Assembly: GCA_022760335.1 (NCBI GenBank)
Contig: JALEGE010000024.1
Span: 1-64,000, forward strand
DNA: 64,000 bases
Reading direction: 5' to 3'
Source: Hyphomonadaceae bacterium
GTDB taxonomy: Bacteria; Pseudomonadota; Alphaproteobacteria; Caulobacterales; Hyphomonadaceae
Part shown: one piece after another, positions 1 through 8,036 of the stretch
Layout: every line of letters begins with the position of its first letter
How positions within the stretch are numbered: position 1 is the stretch's first letter
Position numbers and translations under genes: made by a program
Notes under the pieces: model-generated
Seen by the model: the letters and a program-made list of their open reading frames with translations, nothing else
The model's database searches: none
What the model was told of the DNA's origin: nothing

Positions 1-447
1 CTCGCCGGCCTCGTTCTCCACGGTCAGGACCGGGTTTGCCGGCGAGGGCCGAAACCCGGTTGCCCTGTGACCGAAATGCATGCGGGCGCCGGATCTCATT
101 GCGCAGTCAACAAGCGTCTCGTCGAACTGGTCGCGACGGACCTGATAGACTGTTGCCGGACCGGACGAGGACTTCTTGCGGAAATCTATCGTCTCGGTTT
201 CCCCGTCACGCCAGAAGACGGCGCCATCCTTGAACTGGAAATTGCAGGCTTCGACCTCTGCCAGCATGCCCGCTTCTTCCATCAGGGTGACACACATGGG
301 CAGCAGACTCTCGCCGATCGAAAAGCGCGGGAAATGCTGACTTTCGAAGACCTCCACCTGCCAGCCCCTGGAGGCGAGCAATGACGCGGCGATTGATCCG
401 GATGGACCTGCGCCGATAATGGAAACATCACAAGATTTCTGTTTCAC
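1..447 (-). CDS. FAD-dependent oxidoreductase, halogenase-like (partial, runs off left edge)
   Basis: Read on the minus strand from a GTG at 447, the product begins with a Rossmann FAD-binding motif (IIGAGPSGS), then the FPRFSIGESLLP stretch typical of the flavin-dependent tryptophan-halogenase-like family, including the flavoproteins of aryl polyene and flexirubin clusters. About 149 residues are visible; the C-terminal part lies outside the window. The start overlaps the end of the upstream MMPL gene by 20 bp, so the two are translationally coupled in one operon. The halogenase-specific WxWxIP motif is not in the visible part, so the reaction (halogenation, or oxidation/reduction of a polyene intermediate) cannot be decided. 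The family is clear; the exact start is less so. Confidence 0.75.
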   Translation of the reverse strand, partial: MKQKSCDVSIIGAGPSGSIAASLLASRGWQVEVFESQHFPRFSIGESLLPMCVTLMEEAGMLAEVEACNFQFKDGAVFWRDGETETIDFRKKSSSGPATVYQVRRDQFDETLVDCAMRSGARMHFGHRATGFRPSPANPVLTVENEAGE

Positions 448-2671
448 CCAGGCTTTCCCCGCGACTGGACTGCCCCAAGAGCAGAATTGTGTAACTCAAG
501 GCGCAAACAACACCTGTCGCAACCGTTATTCCAAAGCTTTGCACCGGAAACGTATCGCTAAGGCTGAGCAGGCCCATGGAAACTTCCGTTGTTGCAGCGC
601 CGATCAAAACGGAGGCAAGAGTCCAGTTCTCCCGGCGCGTGCGCGATTCCCAGAAAAAGGCTGCATAATCAATCCCGATACCGAACAGGACCATGCCGGC
701 TGCAACGGAGAAAAATGAGACCGGCATGCCGAAAAGGCAGGGAATGAAGATACCGCCCAGCATGGCGGCACAAGGACACAAGACGACCAGAGCCGATCTC
801 GGGTCTCTGAAAATCAGGACGACGGCGATCATCGCAATCACCGAGGCGATCGAGAGTGAGACCCCTGTCAGGTGGCGATAACGGGCAAAGGCGTCGGAAT
901 AGGTTGATGGGATGTCGACCAGATGCGCATTGTCACCAAGCGCGGGTGTGGGACCAGAAGCGAGGCTGACCGGAGCGACCAGAAAGTGTTTTCCGTCGTC
1001 TGTTTCCAGATGCAGTTGGTTCAGCCAGTCCGGGCGAACGGCAGCGGCCTGTGTGGCCGGTTCAGCCTCTCTCAGTCCGAACATTTCACGGGCTGCTCCA
1101 AGGTAGGGTGCTTCCAGTCTGTCTGCGATGACGGCGCGCGCTGCGGCACGTTTTTCCTGGGAAGGATCGAACCGTGAGAAACGAGCTCCACTGATCTGGT
1201 CCGCACCAAGAATGCCGGCAGCTGTTTCCTCAGCACGTTTCGCCTCGTTCAGCGTGGCTCCCTGAGAGACGAGATAGAGGTCTGCCGGGCTTGTGTTGAG
1301 CAAGCGCGCAATCTGGGCTTCCTCAGCGAGCAATTGTGCGTCGCGCGGCTGGAACCTGCGCACATCGTCGAGCGTGGTGTGGCGCGCTATTCCAAGTACG
1401 GTCAGGCCTGCAAACAGGGCTGAGCAGGCGATCAGAACGGGTCTGTATCCGATCAAGCGCCCTGCCCTTTCCGCCCGCACGGTCCATGCCTGCTTTCTAG
1501 GACCGCGATTGGAGGGAGGTGTATCAAACGGGATGAGAACCCATTGCACCAGTAGCCAGGCAGAGACGATCCCGCTGACCGCGAAAACCGCCAGTTGGGC
1601 CAACATGCCGACATTCAAAAACAGCAGGCCGGCAAATCCAATCACCGTCGTCAGCATGGAAACGGTCAGCGGGCGGCGAATGAGTAAGCGGCTTGTCTGC
1701 GCATCCGGCCAGTCATTGCTGAAGCGGGCGGCCATGGCGTGAACGGCGTAGTCCGCGACAATCCCGACAAGCGTCGCCGCAAAGACCAGGACCAGAAGAT
1801 GCACTTTCGGGAAGACGAGCAGGGTCGCGCTCAGACCAGCAAGGATGGAAGATCCGATCAGAAGAGATACGAGCACGAGTGAGCCGAGCCGCCGAAAGGC
1901 GAAGAGAAATATGAGAATGACCCCAGCCAGGCTGATACTGCCAATCAAGGTGACTTCGCGCTTGGCCGAGGCTGCACCATGGGCGGCGTGAAAGACGGCC
2001 CCCATGCGCACCAGCCGGACACCCTGCCCGCTCCAGTCCGCCTGCCAGGCCGACAGGATATCGGCAATTGCCGACTGGGTTTCAAACGCACCGGCAGGTG
2101 AAGTTAGCCGCCCGGTCAGGAGCGCGTCCTGTGTGCCGGCCGCGCCCAGCTCGCCTGACAGGCAATCGGCCAGGCGATAGGTCAGCAGGAAGGGGTCGGC
2201 CTGCAACTGTTCGCCAGTGACCGGGATTCCGACCCCGAAAACCTGCCCAATGGCTGAGCGCCAGACCTGCTCTGCGGTTTCCTCGGTAAACTCGGCTGCG
2301 GAAGCCTCGCACAGGATTTCTCGGCGATTTTCGAAGATCCATCGCCCCGTTGCGCTCGTGTCAGCCTGGTCGTCAATGAACAGGTTGGCCGCAACAAGTT
2401 GGGCTTGCAGGGCTGTACGCGCGGTCTTTGCGCGTTCCGGCGAGTCGGCTTCGACCAGAAAGGCGACACGGTCGGAAAAGACAGAAGACAGGACCCCGGC
2501 AACCTGCTGGGCCTGCTTTTGCTCATCTGCATGTGGCAGGATGGATTGCAGATCGGTATCGAAAACCGGGGTCGGGGCTGAAAAACGAGCCGTGAGGATG
2601 CCGCCACACACCAACAGCAGGGCGAGAAACACCAACAGCGCGCGCGGCTTTTCTGAGCCCGGCGCGTCCAA
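428..2671 (-). CDS. MMPL/RND-family exporter
   Basis: The 747-residue protein has the duplicated plan of RND/MMPL transporters: an N-terminal membrane segment (about residues 10-28), a large periplasmic loop, a block of five or more hydrophobic segments, and then the same plan again, ending in a second hydrophobic block. MMPL proteins of aryl polyene clusters are thought to move lipid-linked product across the inner membrane. The start is a TTG directly after the stop of the LolA-like gene, in the same frame, with a GGAG sequence 8 nt upstream in the end of that gene. The order acyltransferase, thioesterase, LolA-like, MMPL, flavoprotein supports export of an acylated aromatic or polyene lipid. 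Confidence 0.85.
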   Translation of the reverse strand: MDAPGSEKPRALLVFLALLLVCGGILTARFSAPTPVFDTDLQSILPHADEQKQAQQVAGVLSSVFSDRVAFLVEADSPERAKTARTALQAQLVAANLFIDDQADTSATGRWIFENRREILCEASAAEFTEETAEQVWRSAIGQVFGVGIPVTGEQLQADPFLLTYRLADCLSGELGAAGTQDALLTGRLTSPAGAFETQSAIADILSAWQADWSGQGVRLVRMGAVFHAAHGAASAKREVTLIGSISLAGVILIFLFAFRRLGSLVLVSLLIGSSILAGLSATLLVFPKVHLLVLVFAATLVGIVADYAVHAMAARFSNDWPDAQTSRLLIRRPLTVSMLTTVIGFAGLLFLNVGMLAQLAVFAVSGIVSAWLLVQWVLIPFDTPPSNRGPRKQAWTVRAERAGRLIGYRPVLIACSALFAGLTVLGIARHTTLDDVRRFQPRDAQLLAEEAQIARLLNTSPADLYLVSQGATLNEAKRAEETAAGILGADQISGARFSRFDPSQEKRAAARAVIADRLEAPYLGAAREMFGLREAEPATQAAAVRPDWLNQLHLETDDGKHFLVAPVSLASGPTPALGDNAHLVDIPSTYSDAFARYRHLTGVSLSIASVIAMIAVVLIFRDPRSALVVLCPCAAMLGGIFIPCLFGMPVSFFSVAAGMVLFGIGIDYAAFFWESRTRRENWTLASVLIGAATTEVSMGLLSLSDTFPVQSFGITVATGVVCALSYTILLLGQSSRGESLGETEIL

Positions 2672-3229
2672 TTATTCTACTCCGAAGACCACATTGACCG
2701 CATCGCCGTTCGGCTGGTGGATGGTTATCTCCTCAAGCTCGGTACAGCCCTTGAGGGTCAGGGAGGTGAGATGGGGAGAGACGGTTTCGCTTTTTGGAGC
2801 AAGCTCGGTCGTCCACCCATCCTCGGCGAGTTCATACATGGTCCTGGTATAATAGCTCTCCGATGCGGAAAGATCCCCGCGCATGATCGCGAGAAGTCCG
2901 GTCTCGGTCAGGATCGGATTGCCTGCGCCGCTGGAATTGAGCGGCGTTTCGGGACCGCCCATCACGGACTGGAAGATACCGTCTTCTGTAACGCGGGTGC
3001 TGATCTCGACCGGGGCTGTCACGGTCCAGACAACGCTGTTCTCTGATACAACAACCGTCCCATTCGAGATGATGGGGCGGTCAACGCCTGACAAGGTCCG
3101 CGTTTGCGTAAAAGCCTGCTCGCCGACCAGCGCGGCCATGGTTTCCGGAGGCGGGCAGGTCTCCTCGGCCACCGCCATCACTGACAGCGCGGCCAAGCCC
3201 GCCAAGACAATACCGCTTTTAAGCATCAT
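2672..3229 (-). CDS. LolA-like periplasmic lipid carrier
   Basis: A 185-residue exported protein starting MMLKSGIVL with an Ala-rich signal peptide (cleavage about residue 22). Then comes a beta-rich domain in the style of outer-membrane lipoprotein carrier LolA and of the LolA-like protein of aryl polyene clusters, which ferries product between the membranes. An upstream ATG would add 16 residues. I chose the ATG at 3229 because it overlaps the thioesterase stop as ATGA and puts the signal peptide at the N-terminus. It is followed without a gap by the MMPL exporter. The fold assignment rests on context and general sequence character more than on a diagnostic motif. Confidence 0.65.
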   Translation of the reverse strand: MMLKSGIVLAGLAALSVMAVAEETCPPPETMAALVGEQAFTQTRTLSGVDRPIISNGTVVVSENSVVWTVTAPVEISTRVTEDGIFQSVMGGPETPLNSSGAGNPILTETGLLAIMRGDLSASESYYTRTMYELAEDGWTTELAPKSETVSPHLTSLTLKGCTELEEITIHQPNGDAVNVVFGVE

Positions 3230-3645
3230 GACAGATAAGGCTCCAGTTTCTGGCGCAGGACAGGCGGGGTTTCCCAAAGCATTTCGCCGGTCGCGGCGTC
3301 AACGGCAACCTGCACTGTGTGCCCGGTGCAAAGGCGCTGATCGGTCGCTTTATCCCATATTGTGAACTGGACCTTGAGCCGGTTTTCCCACTCTACAAGG
3401 TCAGCGCGAATAAGGATCTGCATCCTGAAGAGGATTGGCTTGGCATAACGGATCTTCAACTCGATGACCGGCCAGGCGAAGCCGGAGTCGTTCATCTGCG
3501 GGTAGCTGTAGTTGATCTTCTCCATCAGGGCGACGCGGGCGATCTCGAAGAAGTCGGCATGGTTGCCGTGCCAGACAATATTCATTGGATCCAGATGGTG
3601 GAACTGGACCTGCGTTTCCGCTTCAGCTGAAAGAATTGCGCGCAT
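3226..3645 (-). CDS. Acyl-CoA/acyl-ACP thioesterase (hotdog, 4HBT/YbgC type)
   Basis: The 139-residue length and the motif HHLDPMNIVWHGNHADFFE (about residues 16-34) are those of the 4-hydroxybenzoyl-CoA thioesterase/YbgC hotdog family. The aspartate in LDPMNIVWH is the usual catalytic residue. Expected role: release of an acyl group from CoA or ACP during assembly of the cluster's lipid. The gene starts on the last base of the acyltransferase stop (TGATG) and its own stop overlaps the LolA-like start, which indicates tight translational coupling. Confidence 0.85.
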   Translation of the reverse strand: MRAILSAEAETQVQFHHLDPMNIVWHGNHADFFEIARVALMEKINYSYPQMNDSGFAWPVIELKIRYAKPILFRMQILIRADLVEWENRLKVQFTIWDKATDQRLCTGHTVQVAVDAATGEMLWETPPVLRQKLEPYLS

Positions 3646-4694
3646 CAGCTTGCTGTCTCCTTTCCAGCCTGAATAGTGTCTGAAGGCTCCACCTCGCCTG
3701 ACCGGGCGCTGAACTCATCCCAGTAATCGTAGAAGTTGAACCACTGATAGGGCGCCTGCTTCACCGCGTCAGTCAGAAAATCCACATAGGTTTGCGCATA
3801 TCCGCGGATGGCATTCAGGCGATTGCGCCTTGGCAAGGTCACTTGATCCGCAATCTTCCGAAAGATGATCCGGAAGGGTTTCTCGTCCCGAGTTCGAATA
3901 CAGACAAGAAAGTACACTGGGCACTTCAGGGCCGAGGCGAGCACATAGGGCCCAACTGGAAAAAGAGCAGTATCGCCGAGGAAATCGCTGGTGATCGCGT
4001 CATCGGTCTTGCGGTCGCGTGGCGGTAGCCTGTCTGCCGCCATGACAACCCATTCGCCCCGCTCAACCGCTGCAGACAGCTCCATTGCGGTCGGAACATC
4101 GATGGAACTGACTTCAATAATGTTGACACTGGACGTCGGGGAAAACCGCTTGATCACATTATTGTAGTTCTGCGCATTCTCTGTGTGCATCAGGACGGTC
4201 ACAGCGAAACGGTTTTCGACGGTTGCAACAGCGCGGATCAGTTCCGGATTGCCGAGATGGGCCGTCAGAACTAGCCCGCCGCGACCCGAAGATTTTGCCG
4301 CTGAAAACTCCGGATCGTCGGCGCCTTCGACATCCTTGGCGGCAATGCCGCCGGTCCATCCCGCGAGCTTGTCGATCAGCGAGCCGGCAAAAGTCATGAA
4401 GTGATGAAAGGACGACCAGAGGCTTGGTTTCCTGTCCAGCATGCCGAGGCGATAAGAGCGTTTGAGATAGGCTTGGGAGGATTTGCGAGCGGCTTCACCG
4501 GTGAAGAAATAAAACAGAATCGCCGGTGAGATAATGATCAGCGTAACTGTTCGGCCTGCCAGCTTGTAAAGCCATGCAGCAAAAAGCACCCAGAACTGGG
4601 TTCCTCTTTCCGACTGTTTTTCCCAGTTGTCCGCCAATCGACCGCTCCGTTGATCTCTAGGCCTTGCATGCTTTGGAGCGGGCAATGCAAGCAA
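3645..4694 (-). CDS. LpxL-like lysophospholipid/lipid A acyltransferase
   Basis: A 349-residue member of the LpxL/HtrB acyltransferase family. The early segment NWEKQSERGTQFWVLFAAWL is the typical beginning of these enzymes in aryl polyene clusters. There is one membrane segment near residues 45-65, an AHLGNPEL stretch corresponding to the HX4D/E-type acyl transfer motif, and a conserved AADRLPPRDR segment. The likely role is acylation of the cluster's lipid or glycolipid at the inner membrane. The first 22 or so residues look poorly conserved, so the true start may lie closer to NWEKQ. It is the first gene of the visible operon; its upstream side is a short gap and a lipoprotein gene. Confidence 0.8.
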   Translation of the reverse strand: MLALPAPKHARPRDQRSGRLADNWEKQSERGTQFWVLFAAWLYKLAGRTVTLIIISPAILFYFFTGEAARKSSQAYLKRSYRLGMLDRKPSLWSSFHHFMTFAGSLIDKLAGWTGGIAAKDVEGADDPEFSAAKSSGRGGLVLTAHLGNPELIRAVATVENRFAVTVLMHTENAQNYNNVIKRFSPTSSVNIIEVSSIDVPTAMELSAAVERGEWVVMAADRLPPRDRKTDDAITSDFLGDTALFPVGPYVLASALKCPVYFLVCIRTRDEKPFRIIFRKIADQVTLPRRNRLNAIRGYAQTYVDFLTDAVKQAPYQWFNFYDYWDEFSARSGEVEPSDTIQAGKETAS

Positions 4695-4818
4695 GAAATT
4701 CCCTCATGCGGATCTGACATGATGCAGCCCGCGACCAGTTCAGGGATGTTCTCAACTTGAAGGCAGGGCCGGGACACAGCGCAATGATGTCCCGGCTGCG
4801 CTCAAAATGGATCAGCGA

Positions 4819-5208
4819 TCATTCCGCGCGTGCAAGATCGCTTTGAAGATTGGCGATCCAGCGATTATAGTTGCGATGGATCGTCTTGTCGGACGCGTCG
4901 TAGAGCATGTTTTCGCTGTCGACATAGTCGAAGGAATAGCTGTCGGCATCATATGAAATATTGATGGTCACAGAGTGCTGGCCGACATCGGCATTCGGTT
5001 TGATGAACTGGGCCGTAATCGCGCCCGGTTCTTCATCAACAACCTGCCAGCCGCGGCCGCGAAGCGTGGACTTGATCGCAGTGCTGACGCCAGCTTCGCC
5101 ACCCTCAACACTGATCGGCATGTCCTGAATCTGCATGAGCGGCTTTTCCCGCATGGAGCATGCGGTCAGCATGAGCGTTGCGGCTGCAAGTACGAAAACT
5201 CGTTTCAT
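4819..5208 (-). CDS. Small outer-membrane-type lipoprotein
   Basis: A 129-residue protein beginning MKRVFVLAAATLMLTACS: a classic lipoprotein signal with lipobox LTAC, lipidated Cys at about residue 17. The remainder is a small alpha/beta domain with GRGWQVVDEEPGAITAQF and a Tyr-rich end (IHRNYNRWIANLQSDL). I recognise this pattern from small proteobacterial lipoproteins of unknown function. The longer reading frame (start at 5349) is rejected because it would bury the signal peptide. It sits 124 bp upstream of the acyltransferase gene on the same strand and could be co-transcribed or independent. A role beyond envelope location cannot be read. Confidence 0.75.
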   Translation of the reverse strand: MKRVFVLAAATLMLTACSMREKPLMQIQDMPISVEGGEAGVSTAIKSTLRGRGWQVVDEEPGAITAQFIKPNADVGQHSVTINISYDADSYSFDYVDSENMLYDASDKTIHRNYNRWIANLQSDLARAE

Positions 5209-6015
5209 GGTCTGTATCCCACCCTGGATCCGTCTTCTGGAAGGCACTGTTTCACAGCCATTTCGATCGCGCAAAACCGAAGAGATCAAAGCGCGTCGAA
5301 TGCCGTTCTTCCAATTACCGCGTGTAGAGGAAGGCAGCTCTGGAATCAATCCTGATCGGGGTGATCGCAGTCTACTGCGAACTCATCTCCAGCATCGCTT
5401 GATGCTCACAGTTTGACACAATCAAAACTCAATATTCGCAGAGATTGTTGCGGTGGCGGGGGGGTTAATCTCGCGAGACTGGTGTTAGCTGTGCTGCTTA
5501 TGAGTCACCATCCTCGGCACTGTCCAGCCTCGCAAACTCAAGGGCTGCCTCCATGAGGGCATGGCGCATGTCACTGCGGCCCGACTGGTTGATCGTGCCC
5601 GTCAGGGTGAGGTTGCTTTGCGGGCAATGGAAAGTGAATGAGCCCCAATGCGATGTGTCCATGAAGGATGAAATGGTCATAGACTGAGGCACGCGTAGCG
5701 GCGAAAACGGGACATAGCGCGTTCTCGTCATCGGAAAGACCGGTGGTGCGAGGTCTCGCAAGAATTGTTAAACAGCGACCGGTTACCTGGCGGTCAGCTT
5801 TGCCGATCTGGATCATCGCAGCGCGACATGTGCCGAATCCTCTCCGCCCCCAGATGTCTCTCAGCGCCAAGAGTGGTCGAAAATTCGGCAAATGCCAATC
5901 TTCTAGCCCATTGTCTGACCTGTATTGTGCGCCACGAAACCCGACTTGGCGGTTTCTGTTGTCGCCTGCACTGATCTGATGTCTTTAAGGTCAGCTTTGA
6001 ATGGTCAAAGTCTTC
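5209..6015. other. Intergenic region without a convincing gene
   Basis: About 800 bp between the lipoprotein and the porin. Short overlapping reading frames exist on both strands (for example 87 codons at 5498-5761, minus), but none has a signal peptide, known motif, good ribosome site or convincing codon pattern, and part of that frame lies in a diverged repeat shared with 31185-31290. I see no gene I can support up to the hairpins at 6016. Confidence 0.5.
5720..5822. repeat. Diverged intergenic repeat, copy 1
   Basis: About 100 bp that aligns, with gaps, to 31185-31290. Both copies carry CGTTCTCGTC near the start, then GGTGCGAGGTCT, GCAAG and TTGT in the same order and at similar spacing, then a GTTA-CTG stretch and CCGATC. 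Identity by eye is about 65-70 percent. The nature of the element is unknown. Confidence 0.5.
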
Positions 6016-6052
6016 GCGCCCGAAGCAGGGCGCAGTTCTTCGGTGATGAAGA
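6016..6052 (+). promoter_or_regulatory. Tandem hexaloop stem-loops, candidate NasT (ANTAR) leader target
   Basis: Two adjacent perfect stem-loops, each with a six-nucleotide loop. The first is GCGCCC, loop GAAGCA, GGGCGC (6016-6033). Three nucleotides later comes TCTTC, loop GGTGAT, GAAGA (6037-6052). Two tandem stem-loops with hexanucleotide loops are the known RNA target of ANTAR antiterminators, with G at loop position 4 conserved, as seen here; position 1 is usually A but is G in both loops here. A weaker GC stem (about CCGGGC/GCCTGG, near 6067-6085) followed by a pyrimidine-rich run lies downstream and could be the attenuator. The porin, nasT and nasS follow, so this may be autogenous control by NasT. 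Confidence 0.5.
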
Positions 6053-6151
6053 TGTGAACCCGTCCGGGCCGCTGCTGCCTGGGCTTACCTTCTTCATGCT
6101 GGCTCGCCCCCAAACTGACAGCTGCGGCCAGCTCCGATCCGAGGACTGATC

Positions 6152-7384
6152 ATGTCTGCAACCAAATATCTCCGCGCCGGGCTCGTGCCGGTCGCTCTTT
6201 TGTCTACGTCCATTCTGAATGTCGCCCAAGCTGAGGAAACCGCCTCTGCCTGGGAGACGGCACTTGCCGAAACCAAGCCGATCTTCAATGCCCGCCTGCG
6301 TTATGAAGGCGTGGACCAGGACGGGCTTCCCGAGGAAGCAAGCGCGCTAACCTATCGCCTGCGCGCCGGCCTGGAGACCGGAAAGTTCCTGGACACCAAG
6401 TTTCTCGTCGAATTCGATCATATCGACGACTTTGTCGATGACTTCAATTCCACCATCAATGGCAAGACCATGTACCCGGTCGTGGCCGATCCGAATGCCA
6501 CCGAACTGAACCGCATCCAGCTCACAAACACCTCGCTGCCAGACACCACAATCACGCTCGGCCGCCAGCGCATCGGGCTCGATGATGCCCGTTTTGTCGG
6601 CAATGTCGGCTGGCGCCAGAATGAGCAGACCTTTGATGGCCTGCGCATCCAGAACACCTCGCTCGGCGACCTGAAAGTCGACTTTACCTATATCACCCAG
6701 GTCAACCGCATCTTTGGGGATGATTCCCCGATCGGCCGTTGGGACGGTGACACCTATCTCCTCAATCTCAGCCACCCGACGCCGATCGGCAAGCTGACAG
6801 GGTTCGCCTACAATGTGGATGTGGACAATGCCGGCGGTGTCTTCTCCTCACAGACCATCGGCGCACGGCTCGCCGGCAAACAGCCGGTTGGTCCCGGCGA
6901 GTTGGGCTATGCCCTGTCCTATGCGACCCAGTCCGACTATGGCTCCAGCAACCTGGACTACACCGCAGACTACTATCTCGTGGAAGGCAGCTACACTGTA
7001 GACGCCTTTACAGGCGGGCTCGGCATCGAGGTGCTCGGCGGAGATGATCAGCGCGGATTCCAGACCCCGCTTGCTACGCTGCACAAATTCCAGGGCTGGG
7101 CAGACAAGTTTTTGACCACTCCGGCCACGGGCGTGGAAGATATTTATGCAAAAGCTGGCTACAAGGTCGGGGATGTCGGCCCGCTCAGTGGCCTGAACCT
7201 CACCGCCGTCTATCATGATTTCACTGCAGACGTTGGAGGGGCGGACTACGGTAGCGAACTCAATCTCGCAGCGTCTGCAAAATGGGACTCAGTCAGGATA
7301 ACCCTGAAATTTGCGGATTATAGCGCGGATGACATCGCAACAGATACCAGCAAGTTCTGGATCCAGTTCGACTTCGCTCTCTGA
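6152..7384 (+). CDS. Outer-membrane beta-barrel porin (alginate-export-like), nitrate locus
   Basis: A 410-residue protein with a signal peptide ending near VAQAEE (residue 29), then alternating beta-strand pattern throughout: RLRYEGVDQ, TYRLRAGLETG, TLGRQRIGLDDARF, and amphipathic strands with Tyr/Phe ends up to the C-terminus FWIQFDFAL. The RLRY/GRQ pattern is that of the alginate_exp barrel family. It is followed after 19 bp by nasT, so it is probably co-expressed as the outer-membrane entry for nitrate or nitrite. The C-terminal residue is Leu where porins usually end in Phe or Trp, with Phe two positions earlier. Confidence 0.75.
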   Translation: MSATKYLRAGLVPVALLSTSILNVAQAEETASAWETALAETKPIFNARLRYEGVDQDGLPEEASALTYRLRAGLETGKFLDTKFLVEFDHIDDFVDDFNSTINGKTMYPVVADPNATELNRIQLTNTSLPDTTITLGRQRIGLDDARFVGNVGWRQNEQTFDGLRIQNTSLGDLKVDFTYITQVNRIFGDDSPIGRWDGDTYLLNLSHPTPIGKLTGFAYNVDVDNAGGVFSSQTIGARLAGKQPVGPGELGYALSYATQSDYGSSNLDYTADYYLVEGSYTVDAFTGGLGIEVLGGDDQRGFQTPLATLHKFQGWADKFLTTPATGVEDIYAKAGYKVGDVGPLSGLNLTAVYHDFTADVGGADYGSELNLAASAKWDSVRITLKFADYSADDIATDTSKFWIQFDFAL

Positions 7385-7403
7385 AGAGCAGGCACCCGAA
7401 CTG

Positions 7404-8036
7404 ATGTCTGAGCAGGGCGTGGTCGTAAAGGCCGCGCCCCTTTGCGTTTTGCTGATTGATGAAGACCCCGAGCGCGCACGCCAGGTCGAAGACGGGCTGA
7501 TCGCCAATGCCGTTGTCCACACCGCGACCGCCACCCATGGCCGGGTCCTGCTCGATCTCATCGCCCGGATCAGCCCCGATGTGATCATCATGGATTGCAA
7601 TTCCCCCGATCGCGACACGATCGAAAGCCTGCGTCTGGTCGCCCAGTCCAATCCCAAGCCCATCGTCATGTTTGTGGAGGAAGAAGGCGGCGACCGGATG
7701 CACGACGCTATTGAGGCGGGCGTCAGCGCCTATGTGATCGACGGGCTGAAGCCCAAACGCGTCCAGCCGCTGATCGACACGGCCATTGCTCGCTTCCGGC
7801 ATATGGATGGCCTGCGCAATGAGCTGAAGAAGACCAAGGAAGACCTCGCCGCCCGCAAGGTGATCGAACGCGCCAAGGGGCTCCTGATGCAGCATCATGG
7901 CATGACGGAGGATCAGGCCTTTTCCTCAATGCGCACCATGTCCCAACAACAGGGCAAGCCACTCAAGGATGTCGCGGAAAACGTGCTGACCATTGTCGGC
8001 ATGCTGTCCGGCAAGACCGGAAAGGCAGACGAGTGA
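7404..8036 (+). CDS. nasT: NasT-type ANTAR transcription antiterminator
   Basis: A 210-residue protein with a receiver-like domain (LLIDEDPERAR near residue 20, VIIMDCNSPD near residue 60) and a C-terminal ANTAR RNA-binding domain with the hallmark ARKVIERAKGLLMQHHGMTEDQAF. NasT binds tandem hairpins in mRNA leaders and lets transcription of nitrate/nitrite reductase genes continue; without nitrate, NasS holds it inactive. I chose the ATG at 7404, just after the porin stop; the open frame extends further upstream but only inside the porin gene. The stop shares one base with the nasS start (TGATG). Candidate targets are the stem-loops at 6016-6052 and in the nrtA leader. Confidence 0.92.
   Translation: MSEQGVVVKAAPLCVLLIDEDPERARQVEDGLIANAVVHTATATHGRVLLDLIARISPDVIIMDCNSPDRDTIESLRLVAQSNPKPIVMFVEEEGGDRMHDAIEAGVSAYVIDGLKPKRVQPLIDTAIARFRHMDGLRNELKKTKEDLAARKVIERAKGLLMQHHGMTEDQAFSSMRTMSQQQGKPLKDVAENVLTIVGMLSGKTGKADE

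Noticed and set aside
5498-5761. 87-codon minus-strand frame as a possible small gene
   Set aside because: It overlaps a diverged intergenic repeat, has no motif and competes with other equally plausible frames.
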